Source: Paracoccaceae bacterium (lineage in GTDB: Bacteria; Pseudomonadota; Alphaproteobacteria; Rhodobacterales; Rhodobacteraceae). From it: 64,000 nt of DNA. Below are positions 1-10,019 of the stretch, in pieces (positions within the stretch are counted from its first letter, which is position 1; each line of letters starts with the position of its first letter). The translations under genes and the position numbers were made by a program. The stretch covers positions 1 through 64,000 of the forward strand of contig JAIOYF010000001.1 in NCBI GenBank assembly GCA_021741245.1, read 5' to 3'. The notes beneath the pieces were generated by a model. That model saw nothing but the letters and a program-made list of their open reading frames with translations. It was not told the origin of the DNA and ran no database searches.

Positions 1-1528
1 CGTCGGTTTCGGCCCCGATCACCGCCGTGCCTGCCACCAGATCGATCACCGCGCGCACGGTGGCGTCGACAAAGCTGACCATATCCACGCCATCGCCACC
101 CTCCACCGTATCAGCCCCTCCACCGGGGGTGATCCAGTCATTTCCCGCGCCGCCGTCCAAAATATCGGCCGCACCTTCACCGGACATCTGGTCGTTGCCG
201 CCCCCGCCAAAAAGCAGGTCCACCCCAGCGCCGCCGGTGAAAGTGTTGGCCGCTGTGTCACCGATCCTGAGGTTTGCGCTCGACAAGGTCAGTTGCCCCA
301 GACCGAATAACTGCCCGGCAAAGCTAAAGGTTTCGACATTGCGCACCAGATCAACCCCGCCGAGTGGGGTGACGACCAAGAGCCCATTTGTCGCGTTGAA
401 GAAATGAACCTCGGTTGGACCTGCGCTGTAGACGACCATATCTCCCGGACCACCGGGGTTGCCGAGTTGATCAAGGTTCCCGCCCCCGTCGATCACGTCA
501 TTGCCCGGCCCCCCGACCAACGTATCGGCCCCTTCGCCACCGATCAGAGTATCATCGCCCGCTCCACCCTGAAGCAGGTCCGACGATAATGGGCCGAACA
601 CGGTGCTGCGCCCGACGATCACGTCGGCAAAGGCCGATCCGATGATCCCCTCGATACCGCCAAAACTATCGCCCGCAGCCCAACCCGTCATTGCAATTGC
701 GCCAGTGCTTTCCATATCTACCGAAATCGGGCCGGGGGCATTTTGATAGGTGGCAATGTCAAGGGCTCCATCCGTGCCATCGTCCGCCAGAGTGTCAGGG
801 CCAGCCCCCATGAGGTAAAGATCGGCCCCATTCTGCCCGTTCATCCCATTGGGACCGCCACCGCCATCCAGAGTGTCATTGCCACCACCGGCAAAGATAT
901 TGGTGATGCCCGGCCCGCCGATCAGAAAATCGGAATTGTCAAAGCCGACAAGATCGCTGTCTGGCGCAAGCGTCGTCGAGAAATGATTGAACTGGCTGAG
1001 GAAGGCCCGCATGGGCGCATCGCTTCGCGCTTGAAAGCTTTGCACCATCGCTGTGCCCAATACGGCGGCAGCAAAGGGGTCAACATTGATCACAGCTGTG
1101 GCCACTTGGCTGCGCATATGGTCCTCGGTTGCGACCTCGGGGATCAACCTTTGTATACGCTGCCGTTCGTCGTCGGTTGTTGCCAGTGCCAAAGCCGTCA
1201 GCAGATTGTCCAAATCAATATTCACCCTAATGATGAGTTGATTGACTGTGCCGGCGCTAAGTCGTGGAATGTTCCCAACCCCACCGGTCAGGGGTTGAGG
1301 TGTGGTCTGAATGCCTGTTCCAACAAAAATGACCTCGCTTAAAAACAAAGGCAAACCAAAGCCCTCGGTTGAGGATTGCAAGATCAGCCTGTTTGCCGTG
1401 CTTTCGCTGTCAACCTGCACCGGATAGATTGGCCCGCCCAGATTGAAACTCTGGAAGCCGAAATAGCCGTCCACGCCCTTGTTGAACATATCCGACACAT
1501 TGCGCCCGAAAATACCGGTCCATGACAT
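1..1528 (-). CDS. RTX / hemolysin-type calcium-binding repeat protein, N-terminal part (runs off left window edge)
   Basis: Reverse-strand frame open from ATG at 1528 (MSWTGIFGRNVSDMFNKGVDGYFGFQ...) to base 1, with repeated GGxGxD-type nonapeptides (LIGGPGITNIFAGGGNDTLDGGGG, LLQGGAGDDTLIGGEGADTLVGGPGNDVIDGG, FTGGAGVDLLFGGGGNDQMSGEGAADILDGGAGND). Missing from the ORF track, probably because it has no stop inside the window. Confidence 0.9.
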   Translation of the reverse strand, partial: MSWTGIFGRNVSDMFNKGVDGYFGFQSFNLGGPIYPVQVDSESTANRLILQSSTEGFGLPLFLSEVIFVGTGIQTTPQPLTGGVGNIPRLSAGTVNQLIIRVNIDLDNLLTALALATTDDERQRIQRLIPEVATEDHMRSQVATAVINVDPFAAAVLGTAMVQSFQARSDAPMRAFLSQFNHFSTTLAPDSDLVGFDNSDFLIGGPGITNIFAGGGNDTLDGGGGPNGMNGQNGADLYLMGAGPDTLADDGTDGALDIATYQNAPGPISVDMESTGAIAMTGWAAGDSFGGIEGIIGSAFADVIVGRSTVFGPLSSDLLQGGAGDDTLIGGEGADTLVGGPGNDVIDGGGNLDQLGNPGGPGDMVVYSAGPTEVHFFNATNGLLVVTPLGGVDLVRNVETFSFAGQLFGLGQLTLSSANLRIGDTAANTFTGGAGVDLLFGGGGNDQMSGEGAADILDGGAGNDWITPGGGADTVEGGDGVDMVSFVDATVRAVIDLVAGTAVIGAETD

Positions 1529-2173
1529 CACAATTCCCCATTGTAAAATTTCAGTTCACACGATCGAACGTCGCCAAATACTGCGCTCTTGGGTGATAGT
1601 GCCATGTCGTTCCAGCGATACAAACTAAAACTGTCCAAGACCGTAGGGCGAAACGCTCTGTATGGTATCTCATTTGTGATCGTACGGGTGGTCTTTGGTC
1701 GACGCGGTTATATAGAAATCCGTTAGATTTCTTATAAAATATTGAAAGTGTTTGATTTATATGGTGACCGAGTTTCCCGCACACTGTTGGTCAAGATGAT
1801 CTATGCCAACTATAGAACCAAAGTGTACACTGGTATTGAATACATCGAGGCCAAGTGTTCGGCACTTTCTTTGGGCAAATAGGAAAGCAAATACATGGTT
1901 TCCATCACTTTGCGGCGGGGAGCATCGGGCAGTCACCTCTCCCCGTTAATGATGCGCAAGGGGCGCTCATTTGCCTCGGCGACGGCCGCAATCAGGTGCA
2001 AAGGGATTTGCCTTTTTGTCTGGCCCCCTTTGCCCGATCCGTGTCGCTGCAATCCCCTCTTTCCAATAAATTAAACGGACATAGCACGGGGAAATCATGC
2101 CACGATTCAGGCAAACTTACACATCGTTCTACAAACTGGGGCAGCGCCGTTGTGCCGCCCCGGTTTGGTCAGA

Positions 2174-3067
2174 TCAAACCTTTACATAGTTCCGCCACGG
2201 GTGCGCCTCTTTGAAGCCCAGCACTTCGCGGATCTTGCGGTTGGAAAGTGGGCCTTCGTGCGGACCCATCGGCCGGGTGATTGGCGTGTTCGGCGCATAT
2301 TTCGCCAGAAATTCGGCCGTCGGCAGATTGGCGGTGATAGTGTCATTCACCGCGTTGAAGACCTGATATCCAAGCCCGTCCTTTTGCAGGCACAGATGCA
2401 CAATCTCACCCAGATCGCGGGCGTCGATATAGGTCCAGGCGTTGCGCTTGCGGCTGAGCGGATCGGCAAGATAGCCGGGGAAGTTGGCATATTCATGCGG
2501 TTCGATCACATTGCCGATGCGCAGGGCATAGACATCGGCACCGTAACGCATGGCAAAGGCGCGGCCAGTCTTTTCGTTGACCACTTTTGATAGGCCATAG
2601 CTGTCCATCGGATCGCTGTCATAATCCTCTTCCAAGGGGAAGGAATGATAATCCTTGTCACCTTCGGCAAAGCAGACGCCATAGGTGGTTTCGGAACTCG
2701 CAAAGATCACCTTGCGCACGCCCAGCTTCATCGCCGCTTCGAGCACGTTATAGGTGCCGACGGTGTTCTGCGCAAAGGTGACATTGTCTGTGTTGATCAT
2801 CACCCGTGGCACAGCCGCGAAATGCACGATGGCATCCGGGGCCTTTGGTGGCGCGCCTTCGTCATAGCCGTCAAAGCCGAAATGGGTGGTGAAGGCATTG
2901 AAAACCTGCCCGCTGTCGGTGATATCAGCGATCAGCGTGTTGACGCCGGGATGATCGAATGGCTTCAGGTCGACGTTCAGGATCTTGTAGCCCTTTGCCA
3001 GCAGATGCGGCAGGGCATGGCGGCCGGCTTTGCCGGTGCCACCCGTAAAGATGATGCGTTTGGTCAT
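2174..3067 (-). CDS. NAD-dependent epimerase/dehydratase (extended SDR)
   Basis: MTKRIIFTGGTGKAGRHALPHLLAKGY start at 3067; GxxGxxG nucleotide motif, SSETTYG and YGLSKVVNE (YxxxK) motifs. Confidence 0.88.
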   Translation of the reverse strand: MTKRIIFTGGTGKAGRHALPHLLAKGYKILNVDLKPFDHPGVNTLIADITDSGQVFNAFTTHFGFDGYDEGAPPKAPDAIVHFAAVPRVMINTDNVTFAQNTVGTYNVLEAAMKLGVRKVIFASSETTYGVCFAEGDKDYHSFPLEEDYDSDPMDSYGLSKVVNEKTGRAFAMRYGADVYALRIGNVIEPHEYANFPGYLADPLSRKRNAWTYIDARDLGEIVHLCLQKDGLGYQVFNAVNDTITANLPTAEFLAKYAPNTPITRPMGPHEGPLSNRKIREVLGFKEAHPWRNYVKV

Positions 3068-3467
3068 GTCTTTCTCCGTCCATTTCGATATGTCTTCTTG
3101 TCTATGTCTGCACGGTTTGGTCAACCCGTATCGGCTGGCCCAGTCCGGGACTGCCCAGCCTTTGCCAATATGATGAACCTTGTGCGGTGGGGGGCAAAAG
3201 CCACCCAAGACCCGAGGAAGGGCGCAAGATCACCAGATCTATTGGCGGAATCCGACACGCAGCCAAGCTTGTGTGTTTGCATGTGAACGCGTGCCGCTAT
3301 CAACGACGCCGCAATCCCGAACAGCGAAAATGACGGCCAAGACCACATGCCGCGACCTGTGAAATTCCGCAGCTCAGCACGGTTTCCAATTGCATAAGCA
3401 TCATGTGGGGGGCATCTCTGTTGGTGTTGTCCTTTGAAATCCAACGCCAACCTCGGGAAAATCTGCC

Positions 3468-4151
3468 ATGTCACCGCAAACGCATGTGAAACCGGGCCAA
3501 ATCGCGATGATTCATACGGTATCCGGGCTGATCCCTGCGTTTGACGCACTCACCAAGACGCACTTGCCCCAATGGCAAGGCTTCAACATGTTGGATGAAA
3601 GCCTTCTGCGCGGGACGATCCGCGACGGTGAGCTGTCCCAGGTGACGATGTGGCGACTGGCCCAAATGATCCGTTCGGCGGTTGATGCTGGCGCAAGCGC
3701 AGTTGTTGTGACCTGTTCCTCGCTTGGCCCTGCCGTCGATGCAGCCAAGGCGTTTTGCCCCGTGCCGCTTTTTCGCATTGATGAGGGGATGGCCCGTGCC
3801 GCAGTGGAAAGGGGCCCAAGAATTGGCGTTCTTGCGACGCTGAGCACGACATTGCACCCCACCAGTGATTTGATCGCGCGCAGTGCCGCACGGGCGAACC
3901 GCGATTGCTCGGTCATCGCTCAAGTGGCCGAAGGCGCCTTTCATAAACTCAGCGCGGGTGACACCGCTGGGCATGATGAGATGGTGGCGCAAAGCCTGCG
4001 TGATTTGGCCCGGAAAACAGATGTCATTGTCCTTGCGCAGGCCTCCATGGCGCGTGCAGTGGCCTTGGTGCAAGACGCGCTTGCCCCCCTGCCAGTCTTG
4101 ACCAGCCCCGAAATCGGCATCCAATTCATCGCCACTCAACTGTCTGCCTGA
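3468..4151 (+). CDS. Asp/Glu/hydantoin racemase family protein
   Basis: 227 aa; two catalytic-Cys-like regions (VVVTCSSLGPAVDAAK and a second half containing VIVLAQASMARA); overall racemase-like layout. Confidence 0.7.
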   Translation: MSPQTHVKPGQIAMIHTVSGLIPAFDALTKTHLPQWQGFNMLDESLLRGTIRDGELSQVTMWRLAQMIRSAVDAGASAVVVTCSSLGPAVDAAKAFCPVPLFRIDEGMARAAVERGPRIGVLATLSTTLHPTSDLIARSAARANRDCSVIAQVAEGAFHKLSAGDTAGHDEMVAQSLRDLARKTDVIVLAQASMARAVALVQDALAPLPVLTSPEIGIQFIATQLSA

Positions 4152-4165
4152 CCCACCCCCGGAGA

Positions 4166-5062
4166 ATGACTATGACGCAAACGTATGAAAAAGTTGGTTT
4201 TGTCGGTCTTGGCCTGATGGGCCATGGTATGGCCAAGAACCTCGTTGAAAAGGGCTATCCGTTGACCGTGGTTGCCCATCGCAAACGTGAGGCAGTCGAT
4301 GACTTGGTGGCCCGTGGCGCGGTTGAGGCCGCCTCGCTCGAAGATCTTGGGCGGCGCTGTGATGTTGTCTTGCTGTGTCTGACCGGCTCGCCCGAGGTGG
4401 CATCGGTTGTGACGGCGATGAAACCGGGCTTGGCGAAGGGTGCGATGGTGGTGGATTGTTCCACATCCGACCCTACGGTCAGCCTGACCTTGGCGGCAGA
4501 ACTGGCCGAAATCGGCGTCGATTTTGTCGATGCCCCGCTGTCGCGCACCCCCAAAGAGGCTTGGGCCGGCACGCTTGACTGCATGGTTGGTGCCAGTGAC
4601 GCCAGTTTTGCAAGGGCACAGCCGATCATCGCCACTTGGGCTGCGAAAATCGTGCACATCGGCGCAGTTGGGGATGGGCACAAGATGAAACTTCTGAACA
4701 ACTTCATCTCGCTGGGCTATGCCGCCCTTTATTCCGAGGCGCTGGCCCTGTCGCGCAAGGTTGGCATTCCCGTTGCCGAATTTGACAAGGTCATTCGCGG
4801 CGGGCGGATGGATTGTGGGTTTTATCAAACCTTCATGGGCTATGCGCTGGAAGGCAACCGAGAGGCGCACAGGTTCACTTTGGGCAACGCATACAAAGAC
4901 ATGCGCTATGTGGAATCGATGGCAAATGCCGCCACTGTGGCAACGCCACTGGCAAGTGCGGTGAAAAGCTCATTCGCAATGGCGATGGCCACAGGCGGCA
5001 ATGGGCCAGAAGACTACGTGCCGCATTTGTCCGATTTTATCGCCAAGGCGAACGGGCTTTGA
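4166..5062 (+). CDS. NAD(P)-dependent beta-hydroxyacid dehydrogenase (3-hydroxyisobutyrate dehydrogenase family)
   Basis: VGFVGLGLMGHGMAKNLVEKGYPLTV N-terminal motif, DAPLSRTPKEAWAGTL, GDGHKMKLLNNFISLG (catalytic Lys motif). Confidence 0.9.
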   Translation: MTMTQTYEKVGFVGLGLMGHGMAKNLVEKGYPLTVVAHRKREAVDDLVARGAVEAASLEDLGRRCDVVLLCLTGSPEVASVVTAMKPGLAKGAMVVDCSTSDPTVSLTLAAELAEIGVDFVDAPLSRTPKEAWAGTLDCMVGASDASFARAQPIIATWAAKIVHIGAVGDGHKMKLLNNFISLGYAALYSEALALSRKVGIPVAEFDKVIRGGRMDCGFYQTFMGYALEGNREAHRFTLGNAYKDMRYVESMANAATVATPLASAVKSSFAMAMATGGNGPEDYVPHLSDFIAKANGL

Positions 5063-5175
5063 CGCAATGACTGGGGCCTTGTGTGGCTGCTTTCGCAGCC
5101 ACGCGTTAACGTCGTGCCCTTGGCCCCTTTGTGAATGTTCATTCATAGGGGGGCCAAAGTGCTATGCGAAAAAGG

Positions 5176-6018
5176 CTATTCTTGCAGCCACTTCTTGAAG
5201 GGCTCCGCATAGTCGGGGTGCCAACGAGACAAGGGCGGGCGGTTTTCGGCAATGTCCCCGGCCGCCCAAAGGATGCGCTTTTCATCCGTGCGCCGCTCAA
5301 CCTCGTTGTCCGGGCAAAGGATGTAGAAATCGCCCCGCTCAATCGCGGTGAACAGAAAATCCACCGTTTGCTCGGGCGTCCATGCGCCGGGTGGTTTTTC
5401 GATGCGCCCATGGGCCGTCAGGGGTGTGTGAACATAGCCCGGGATGAACAGGCGCGCTTCAACCTGACAATCCGCGATGTTGCGTAGATGATGTTGCAGC
5501 GCCTCGGTGAACACCTTTACCCCGGCTTTTGAGAGGTTATAGGCCGGATCGCCCGGCGGCGTGGTGATCCCCTGCTTTGACCCGGTGTTGATGATCAAAC
5601 CAGATGCGCCACCCGCGATCATCCGTGGTGCAAAGATTTGCGCGCCTCGGATCACACCAAACATGTTGACGGCAATGATGCGGTCCCAATTGGCCTCGGC
5701 GTCGAAAATACTTGATCCGGGCTGCATCCCGGCATTGTTCATCAGCACATGGACGGCACCGAACGCAGCAAAGGCCGCGTCCGCCAGTTCATGCAAAGCT
5801 GCCGTGTCGCCGACATCTGTTTCCTGAACGATAACATCTGCTGCTGCAGCGCCCGAGGCGATAATCTGCTCTTTTGCGCGGGCCAGCCTGTCGGAGCCGA
5901 TGTCTGCAAGACAAACCCGCATGCCAATACGTGCCAGATACTGCGCGGCGGCAAGGCCGATGCCAGACGCCGCACCGGTGATCACCGCCGCATTGCCCTT
6001 TGCCAAAGTCGGGTGCAT
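5176..6018 (-). CDS. SDR family oxidoreductase
   Basis: MHPTLAKGNAAVITGAASGIGLAAAQYLARIGM; NNAG, NTGSKQG and YNLSKAG motifs. Start moved in from 6120. Confidence 0.88.
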   Translation of the reverse strand: MHPTLAKGNAAVITGAASGIGLAAAQYLARIGMRVCLADIGSDRLARAKEQIIASGAAAADVIVQETDVGDTAALHELADAAFAAFGAVHVLMNNAGMQPGSSIFDAEANWDRIIAVNMFGVIRGAQIFAPRMIAGGASGLIINTGSKQGITTPPGDPAYNLSKAGVKVFTEALQHHLRNIADCQVEARLFIPGYVHTPLTAHGRIEKPPGAWTPEQTVDFLFTAIERGDFYILCPDNEVERRTDEKRILWAAGDIAENRPPLSRWHPDYAEPFKKWLQE

Positions 6019-6252
6019 TGTCGTGTCCTCCTGAGTTCCAAAGCCCAGAAGGCGGGGTGGCGGCGGGCTTGTCAAGCAAGGGAAGGGGCAAGGTCTTACG
6101 GGGTTCGTCTGGGAAAACATCTGAAAAGGCGCGCTTGACCCAAGGCCTCAATCTGATGGACCTTCGGATTTCACCCGGTAGAATGAGCGACACCTACGCC
6201 ACGAATTTCACTGGTGCGGCACATGTCGCGCCCTTTATACCCTGAGGTCCCC

Positions 6253-7020
6253 ATGTCTGACCCCGAAGTTCTGATCGACCATGCCGACGGGATCATGACG
6301 ATCACGATCAATCGACCCGCGCAGCGCAACGCCATCAACGGGGCAGTGTCATATGGCGTCTGTGCCGCGGTGGATGAGTTGGATCACCGCGACGATCTGC
6401 GCGTGGGCATCTTGACCGGGGCAGGCGGGACGTTTTGTTCCGGCATGGATCTCAAGGCGTTCTTGCGGGGCGAGGTGATCCGCGTTGCCCATCGGGGCAT
6501 GATGGGGATCGCCATGACGCCGCCGCGCAAGCCGCTCATCGCGGCCGTGGAGGGGTATGCGCTGGCCGCCGGGTTCGAGGCCGTGCTGGCCTGCGATCTG
6601 GTCGTGGCCGCGCGCGATGCACAGTTTGGCCTGCCAGAGGCAAAGCGGGGGCTGGCCGCAATTGCAGGCGGTCTTTTGCGGCTTCCCCGTTTGATCCCCA
6701 AGACAATCGCGATGGAACTGGCGCTGACGGGGGCCATGATCTCGGCCGAACGGCTGGAGCGGTTTGGTCTGATAAACCGGTTGACCGAACCGGGTAGCGC
6801 ACTGGCAGAGGCGATGGCGCTGGCGCAAGAGATTGTGGCCAATGCCCCACTTTCGGTCGATGTCAGTAAGCGGATCATCAATGGTCAGGCAGATTGGTCA
6901 CGCGAAGAGATGTTCGCCCGGCAGGCCGAGGTTGCAGGGCATATCCTTGGGTCGGAAGATGCAAAAGAAGGCGCGCGCGCCTTTGCCGAAAAGCGCCCGC
7001 CAAAGTGGACTGGCCGGTAA
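6253..7020 (+). CDS. Enoyl-CoA hydratase/isomerase (crotonase) family protein
   Basis: MSDPEVLIDHADGIMTITINRPAQRNAIN; GAGGTFCSGMDLKAF oxyanion-hole motif; internal start preferred to 6214. Confidence 0.9.
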   Translation: MSDPEVLIDHADGIMTITINRPAQRNAINGAVSYGVCAAVDELDHRDDLRVGILTGAGGTFCSGMDLKAFLRGEVIRVAHRGMMGIAMTPPRKPLIAAVEGYALAAGFEAVLACDLVVAARDAQFGLPEAKRGLAAIAGGLLRLPRLIPKTIAMELALTGAMISAERLERFGLINRLTEPGSALAEAMALAQEIVANAPLSVDVSKRIINGQADWSREEMFARQAEVAGHILGSEDAKEGARAFAEKRPPKWTGR

Positions 7021-7168
7021 TCCGCGCCCGTCACATATTCCCCACCCTGTGTCAGAGGTGAACATTGGGGATGATTGAGGCAGGCCGTCCGTCCGCGAGG
7101 TCATTCGCAAAGGACACCCGTTTGCTCTGCAATAGGGCGCTTTAACGGGTTGAATAGCGTTCCTTTCG

Positions 7169-7206
7169 AAAAGCCCCCCCGATGCGCTTGGCGTGCCGGG
7201 GGGGGC
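7169..7206 (-). terminator. Probable Rho-independent terminator for the flavin monooxygenase gene
   Basis: GCCCCCCC...GGGGGGGC hairpin (7173-7206) followed on the minus strand by TTTT (7169-7172), just downstream of the stop at 7215. Confidence 0.6.
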
Positions 7207-7214
7207 GGCGTCGA

Positions 7215-9014
7215 TCAGCCCAGCAGATACGTCTCTGGGATGCCATAGACGGGGGTGGGAATGCCCTCCATCCGTGCCTTCAATTGCAGGGACAGAAACT
7301 GTGAATAGTGGCGCGACTGGTGCAGGTTGCCGCCGTGGAACCACAGGCCATCTTGTTTCGTCGGCTTCCACATATTGCGCTGCTCGCCAACCCAAGGGCC
7401 GGGATCCTTGGTGGTGTCTGACCCAAGGCCCCAGCATTTGCCAACCTTGTCCGCGACATCGCGGCCAATCAAATCCGCCGCCCAGCCGTTCATCGACCCA
7501 TAGCCCGTGGCATAGACGATCACATCGGCTGGCAGGACGGTGCCATCCTCCAGCACCACGGCATCTTCGGTGATCTCACGCACATTGCCATGCGCCAGCT
7601 TGATCTTGCCGTCGATGATCAACTGGCTTGCCCCAACGTCGATGTAATATCCCGACCCGCGCCGTAGATATTTCATGAACAGGCCCGAGCCATCGTCCCC
7701 CCAATCCAGCCAGAACCCCGCCTTTTCCAACCCGGCATAGAATGCCGCATCCTTTTCGCGCATCTGGTCATAAAGCGGGATCTGGAATTCATGCAAAATT
7801 CGGTAGGGCAGGCTGGCAAAGATCATATCGGCCTTGTTGGTGGTCATGCCCCCCCGCACCGCCTGTTCGGAATAAAGACCCGCAAGGCCAATATCCATCA
7901 ACGTGTCGGACCGCACGATATGGGTGGATGACCGCTGCACCATCGTGACATCGACATCGTTTTCCCAAAGGGCCGCACAGATATCATGCGCCGAGTTGTT
8001 TGAGCCGATCACTACGGCCCGCTTGCCTTTATAGGCATCTGGCCCGGGGTGCCGGGAGGAATGGTGCTGATCGCCCTTGAACCTCTCCATCCCCGGATAT
8101 TTGGGCATATTCGCCTTGGCCGACATGCCCGTGGCCAGAACCAGTTGCTTTGGTTTCAGCGTGACCTCGGCCCCGTCACGGTCGACCACCACGGTCCATT
8201 CCTGCGTGGCCTCATCAAATGAGGCGTGTTTGCAGGTGGTCATGGTCCAGTAGTTCAACTCCATGATCTTGGTATACATTTCCAGCCAGTCGCCGATCTT
8301 GTCCTTGGGCGCGAACACGGGCCAGTTCGGCGGGAACGGCAAATAGGGCAGGTGGTCATACCAGACCGGATCATGCAGGCAGAGCGACTTGTAGCGGTTG
8401 CGCCAGCTGTCGCCGGGCCGTTCGTTCTTTTCCACGATGATCGTCGGCACGCCCAATTGCCGCAGCCGTGCGCCAAGGGCGATGCCACCCTGCCCACCAC
8501 CGATAATCAAGACATAGGGCTGTTTGGTATAGCCCAGCTCGCGCGCCTCGGCCTCTCGGTCTTCCAACCAAGTCGGGCGGTGCTTGTCGGCCCCGTGCTT
8601 GGCACCCATGGGGCGATCAAAGCCCAACGGCTCTTCATGGCCCTTCAACTCCACCATCGAGGTCAGCAGCGTCCAGATCTTGCCGCCCTTCAGCCGGATC
8701 AGGCCATAGCCCCGCGCCACGGCCGTCTCAAAGCTGATCCATGCCGTTGTGATGCCGCCATCTTCGGATGCAGACTCGCCTTCGGCAATCTGCCAGTTAC
8801 ACGGCTTTGTCGTGGCCAGTTGGTGGCGCAACATATCGGCAACTTCGTCGTGGCCTTCGACAGTCTTGATGTTCCAAGTAAAGGTGACGAGGTCGCGCCA
8901 ATAGCAATCCTCTTGAAACATGGCGGTGGCGCGATCTATGTCGCCCGCCGTCAGCGCGTCGCCAAAATCAGCCAAAAACGCCGAGACCTGAGCGTCCGTC
9001 GTGGAATCGAGCAT
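7215..9014 (-). CDS. Flavin-containing monooxygenase / NAD(P)-dependent FAD oxidoreductase with N-terminal NTF2-like domain
   Basis: VLIIGGGQGGIALGARLRQLGVPTIIVEKNERPGDSWRNRY, VIGSNNSAHDICAALWENDVDVTMVQRS, VIVYATGYGSMNGW; NTF2-like N-terminus (DFGDALTAGDIDRATAMFQEDCYWRDLVTFTWNIKTVEG). Confidence 0.9.
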   Translation of the reverse strand: MLDSTTDAQVSAFLADFGDALTAGDIDRATAMFQEDCYWRDLVTFTWNIKTVEGHDEVADMLRHQLATTKPCNWQIAEGESASEDGGITTAWISFETAVARGYGLIRLKGGKIWTLLTSMVELKGHEEPLGFDRPMGAKHGADKHRPTWLEDREAEARELGYTKQPYVLIIGGGQGGIALGARLRQLGVPTIIVEKNERPGDSWRNRYKSLCLHDPVWYDHLPYLPFPPNWPVFAPKDKIGDWLEMYTKIMELNYWTMTTCKHASFDEATQEWTVVVDRDGAEVTLKPKQLVLATGMSAKANMPKYPGMERFKGDQHHSSRHPGPDAYKGKRAVVIGSNNSAHDICAALWENDVDVTMVQRSSTHIVRSDTLMDIGLAGLYSEQAVRGGMTTNKADMIFASLPYRILHEFQIPLYDQMREKDAAFYAGLEKAGFWLDWGDDGSGLFMKYLRRGSGYYIDVGASQLIIDGKIKLAHGNVREITEDAVVLEDGTVLPADVIVYATGYGSMNGWAADLIGRDVADKVGKCWGLGSDTTKDPGPWVGEQRNMWKPTKQDGLWFHGGNLHQSRHYSQFLSLQLKARMEGIPTPVYGIPETYLLG

Positions 9015-9624
9015 GGGTGTCCTCCCTCAAGTTCTCCCTTGAGTAGAGTGACCCAATTTTCCGACAAAGCGCAAAGATATTCCGTGCGGGGGAGGTTGCT
9101 TCGGCAATAAACCCGGAGGGAAGCCGGTGCCACGCCATCCCCATGCATCATCGCGGAGACAGCAAAGCAAATGGCACCGGTGCTTTCGCGTCCAAAAAGC
9201 AGCGCAGGCTTCATTCGTGGCCGGGGCCGTCAGCGATGCAAGGACCAAATCGTTTCAGGTCGGAAGATGCGATGACGGTAAAGCTGACGCTTTAAAAGCC
9301 TCGGTCACCGGCGAGCACGCCTTTTGGTCTGGCTTTCGGCCTTGCAGATGACTTTTGAAAACGTCTTGTTTCGATCATGGCTCGGTGTCCAGTAAACCCG
9401 GACGGACTCTGGATGTTTGATCGGCGATTGACGAAAACGGGTCTTGGGAAAACGAACCGTCTTGGGTCTGTATCGCGATAAACCGCTGATCTACGGCAGC
9501 ATGGCCCTTCGGGCTTTGCCGTAGAGTTCGGAACAGCGCTACAATCGACGTGGCGAATGGCTGCATTCCTCGCTCTGTTTTTTTCCGATGGATTGCGGCT
9601 AACCCAAGATCAGAGGAGCTTTCA

Positions 9625-9834
9625 ATGCTTATCAAAACGCTTATTTTCGTGCCGGTCTTCTTTGGCCTGACCGGTTGTCTTGAGAACAACACACAGCGCG
9701 GTGTCGCTGGGGCGGCAGGCGGTGCGATCATTTCTGGCGCTACGGGCGGGAGCCCGGTTACAGGGGCTGTTATCGGGGGGGCCGCTGGTTACTTCTGCCA
9801 AGACCTCAACGTGCCCGGCTGCCGGGACAGGTGA
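9625..9834 (+). CDS. Small glycine-zipper lipoprotein
   Basis: MLIKTLIFVPVFFGLTGCLEN (LTGC lipobox) plus GVAGAAGGAIISGATGGSPVTGAVIGGAAG glycine zipper; GAGGAG-like SD upstream. Confidence 0.8.
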   Translation: MLIKTLIFVPVFFGLTGCLENNTQRGVAGAAGGAIISGATGGSPVTGAVIGGAAGYFCQDLNVPGCRDR

Positions 9835-10019
9835 AATGCGGGTCGTCCGGTCTTATGATTTGATCGGGTGACCCATCTGACCGAACACATCCGACCGTGT
9901 AATTTGCGGTCCCTGAGCGGTGGAGAGGGGGGTGTTTGAAAAACGCCGCCCTCTTGGTCGCTTTGGCCCCGTTCACCTTTGGCCGGAACAGATGCTCGCG
10001 CAATCCGGTCCAGTTGGGG

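Noticed and set aside
5083-5102. GTGGCTGC-tttc-GCAGCCAC hairpin as a Rho-independent terminator
   Set aside because: Perfect stem between convergent genes but no T-run on either side, so terminator call not made.
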